A program made the translations under genes and the position numbers. Of a stretch of 6,652 nt of DNA, positions 5,570-6,652 are shown piece by piece. Under the pieces are notes generated by a model. The model was given only the letters and a program-made list of their open reading frames with translations, was not told where the DNA came from and did not search any database. Source of the stretch: JBFILW01 sp041612005 (lineage in GTDB: Bacteria; Gemmatimonadota; Gemmatimonadetes; Palauibacterales; Palauibacteraceae); contig JBFILW010000155.1 of the NCBI GenBank assembly GCA_041612005.1, positions 1 through 6,652 of the forward strand, written 5' to 3'. Position 1 is the first letter of the stretch; the number at the start of each line of letters is the position of its first letter.

Positions 5570-6652
5570 ATGTGTGAGCTCCGTCGGCTCGTTCCGTGCG
5601 TTCTGGTGGTGCTCGCGCTCGGCGCCGGCATCGGGCCACCGACGCTGGCAGCCCAGGGGGGCGGACGGGCCTGCGACCGTCTGGTCACGGAAGCTCTCAG
5701 GCAAGCGGCCGAGGGGGGATTGGAGTACCTGCGGGGCAACTTCCTGGCCCGCTGCGGCGATGCGCGGATGACGGCGGACAGTGCCATCGTGCGAGAGCGT
5801 CTGGGCGTGCTCGTCCTCGGCCGACTGATACGCAACGTCCGCTATCAGGACAGCACCCGGTCGCTCACCTCCGACTCCCTCACGTATTCGGGCGCCGACG
5901 ACCGCGTGGTGGCGATGGGGAACGTCGTCCTCACAATGCGGAAGAGCGGCGCGAGGCTCAGCGGCCCCCGCGTCGAGTTCCATCGCCTCACCGGGGCAGG
6001 GGCCGAGCAGACGATTGCCACGGGGCGGCCGAATCTGATTCTCGAGGGTGACCCCGGGACCGAGAAGCCGCCAACGACGATCGATGCGGACCGGATGGAG
6101 ATATTCCGCGAGGACAACGCGTGGTACTGGGGCGATGTCGTGATTCGACGCCCGGATGCCGTCAGCTATGCGGATAGCGCCTTCTTCGACATGGTGGGCG
6201 AAACCGGGATTCTGCGCGGCGGTGCACGGATGGACGGAGAGGACTTCGAGCTGAGCGGCGACAGCATTCGGTTGGAGTTTCTGGACGACGAGCTTCGAAT
6301 CGTGCATGCCTTTCACGATGCCGCTGCGACGGGCGACGGCTTCGATATCGCCTCGGCAGAGATCCAGGTCCGCTTTGCGAACGGAGAGGTTGAGGAGGTC
6401 GTGGCGTTCGGCAAACGCAGTGCGGCCCTTTCGGAGGGCTACCACCTGCTTGGCGACTCGCTCCGGTTCAGGCTCCATCACGGCGCGATGGACTCCACGT
6501 TCGCGATCGGATCCGCCGTGGCGCTCGAAGACACGACGGCGGGCCTCGGGGTTGAGCCGGTTCTCTCGGTGGATGGTGATGCGGGGTGGCTGGCCGGGGA
6601 TACGATCGTCGCCAGCTTCCGCCGCTCCCTCGACGACATCGAGGATCTCCTC
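5570..6652 (+). CDS. lptA: OstA/LptA-like LPS transport protein (3' end outside window)
   Basis: An open frame runs from ATG 5570 to the window edge, 361 codons without a stop. GTG 5567, overlapping the lptC stop, is an alternative start; no clear Shine-Dalgarno is present. An N-terminal signal peptide (LRRLVPCVLVVLALGAG) probably ends near residues 27-28 in TLAAQG, so the product is periplasmic or outer-membrane bound. The mature part begins with LptA-like sequence (about 50-190: FLARCGDARMTADSA, VVAMGNVVLTM, GRPNLILEG, WGDVVIR). It then continues with similar short units such as LSGDSIRLEF and LLGDSLRFRL. E. coli LptA is only about 185 residues, so this is a longer OstA-like protein, and the full length is unknown. 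Cys35 and Cys62 could form a disulfide. It could be a bridge protein, or the N-terminal part of an LptD-like protein whose barrel lies beyond the edge; none is visible so far. Confidence 0.78.
   Translation, partial: MCELRRLVPCVLVVLALGAGIGPPTLAAQGGGRACDRLVTEALRQAAEGGLEYLRGNFLARCGDARMTADSAIVRERLGVLVLGRLIRNVRYQDSTRSLTSDSLTYSGADDRVVAMGNVVLTMRKSGARLSGPRVEFHRLTGAGAEQTIATGRPNLILEGDPGTEKPPTTIDADRMEIFREDNAWYWGDVVIRRPDAVSYADSAFFDMVGETGILRGGARMDGEDFELSGDSIRLEFLDDELRIVHAFHDAAATGDGFDIASAEIQVRFANGEVEEVVAFGKRSAALSEGYHLLGDSLRFRLHHGAMDSTFAIGSAVALEDTTAGLGVEPVLSVDGDAGWLAGDTIVASFRRSLDDIEDLL

Noticed and set aside
5564..6481. Antisense open frame (305 codons) opposite the OstA-like gene
   Set aside because: The + strand frame has a signal peptide, OstA-like repeats and operon spacing; the antisense product has no such support.

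Overview
The window is a tightly packed, high-GC (by eye about two-thirds G+C), single-strand operon for making and exporting the lipopolysaccharide core sugar Kdo. It must come from a diderm (Gram-negative) bacterium. The mixture of traits fits a non-proteobacterial, high-GC lineage; Gemmatimonadota would fit, but that is an inference from gene order and protein style. Those traits are kdsB directly followed by pyrG, a metal-type KdsA, an LptC that is a lipoprotein, and a long OstA-like protein in place of a compact LptA.

Layout, all on the + strand: 1-134 is the last 43 codons of an unidentified gene whose tail resembles a beta-strand-rich envelope protein. Positions 135-251 are the only intergenic space; they hold an inverted repeat starting at the upstream stop codon and two candidate extended -10 promoters. 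Then follow kdsB (252-1022), pyrG (1027-2706), kdsA (2706-3509), kdsC (3506-4063), kdsD (4060-5031), lptC (5028-5567) and an lptA/ostA-like gene (5570 to the window end, incomplete). Gaps are at most 4 nt and four junctions overlap by 1 or 4 nt, so co-transcription and translational coupling are very likely.

How the genes work together: KdsD isomerises ribulose 5-phosphate to arabinose 5-phosphate. KdsA condenses that with PEP to Kdo 8-phosphate, and KdsC removes the phosphate. KdsB activates Kdo with CTP to CMP-Kdo, and PyrG makes the CTP that KdsB consumes. LptC and the OstA-like protein belong to the bridge that carries finished LPS from the inner to the outer membrane. An lptB ATPase gene would be expected just beyond the right edge, but it is not visible here.

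I see no mobile element, CRISPR array, RNA gene or defence system, and no convincing sign of a wholly new system. The points most worth a second look are the LptC lipoprotein with an Asp-Asp after its lipid cysteine, the roughly 30-residue repeat ladder in the long OstA-like protein, the altered HAD motifs in KdsC, and a strong hairpin inside the first codons of kdsA.
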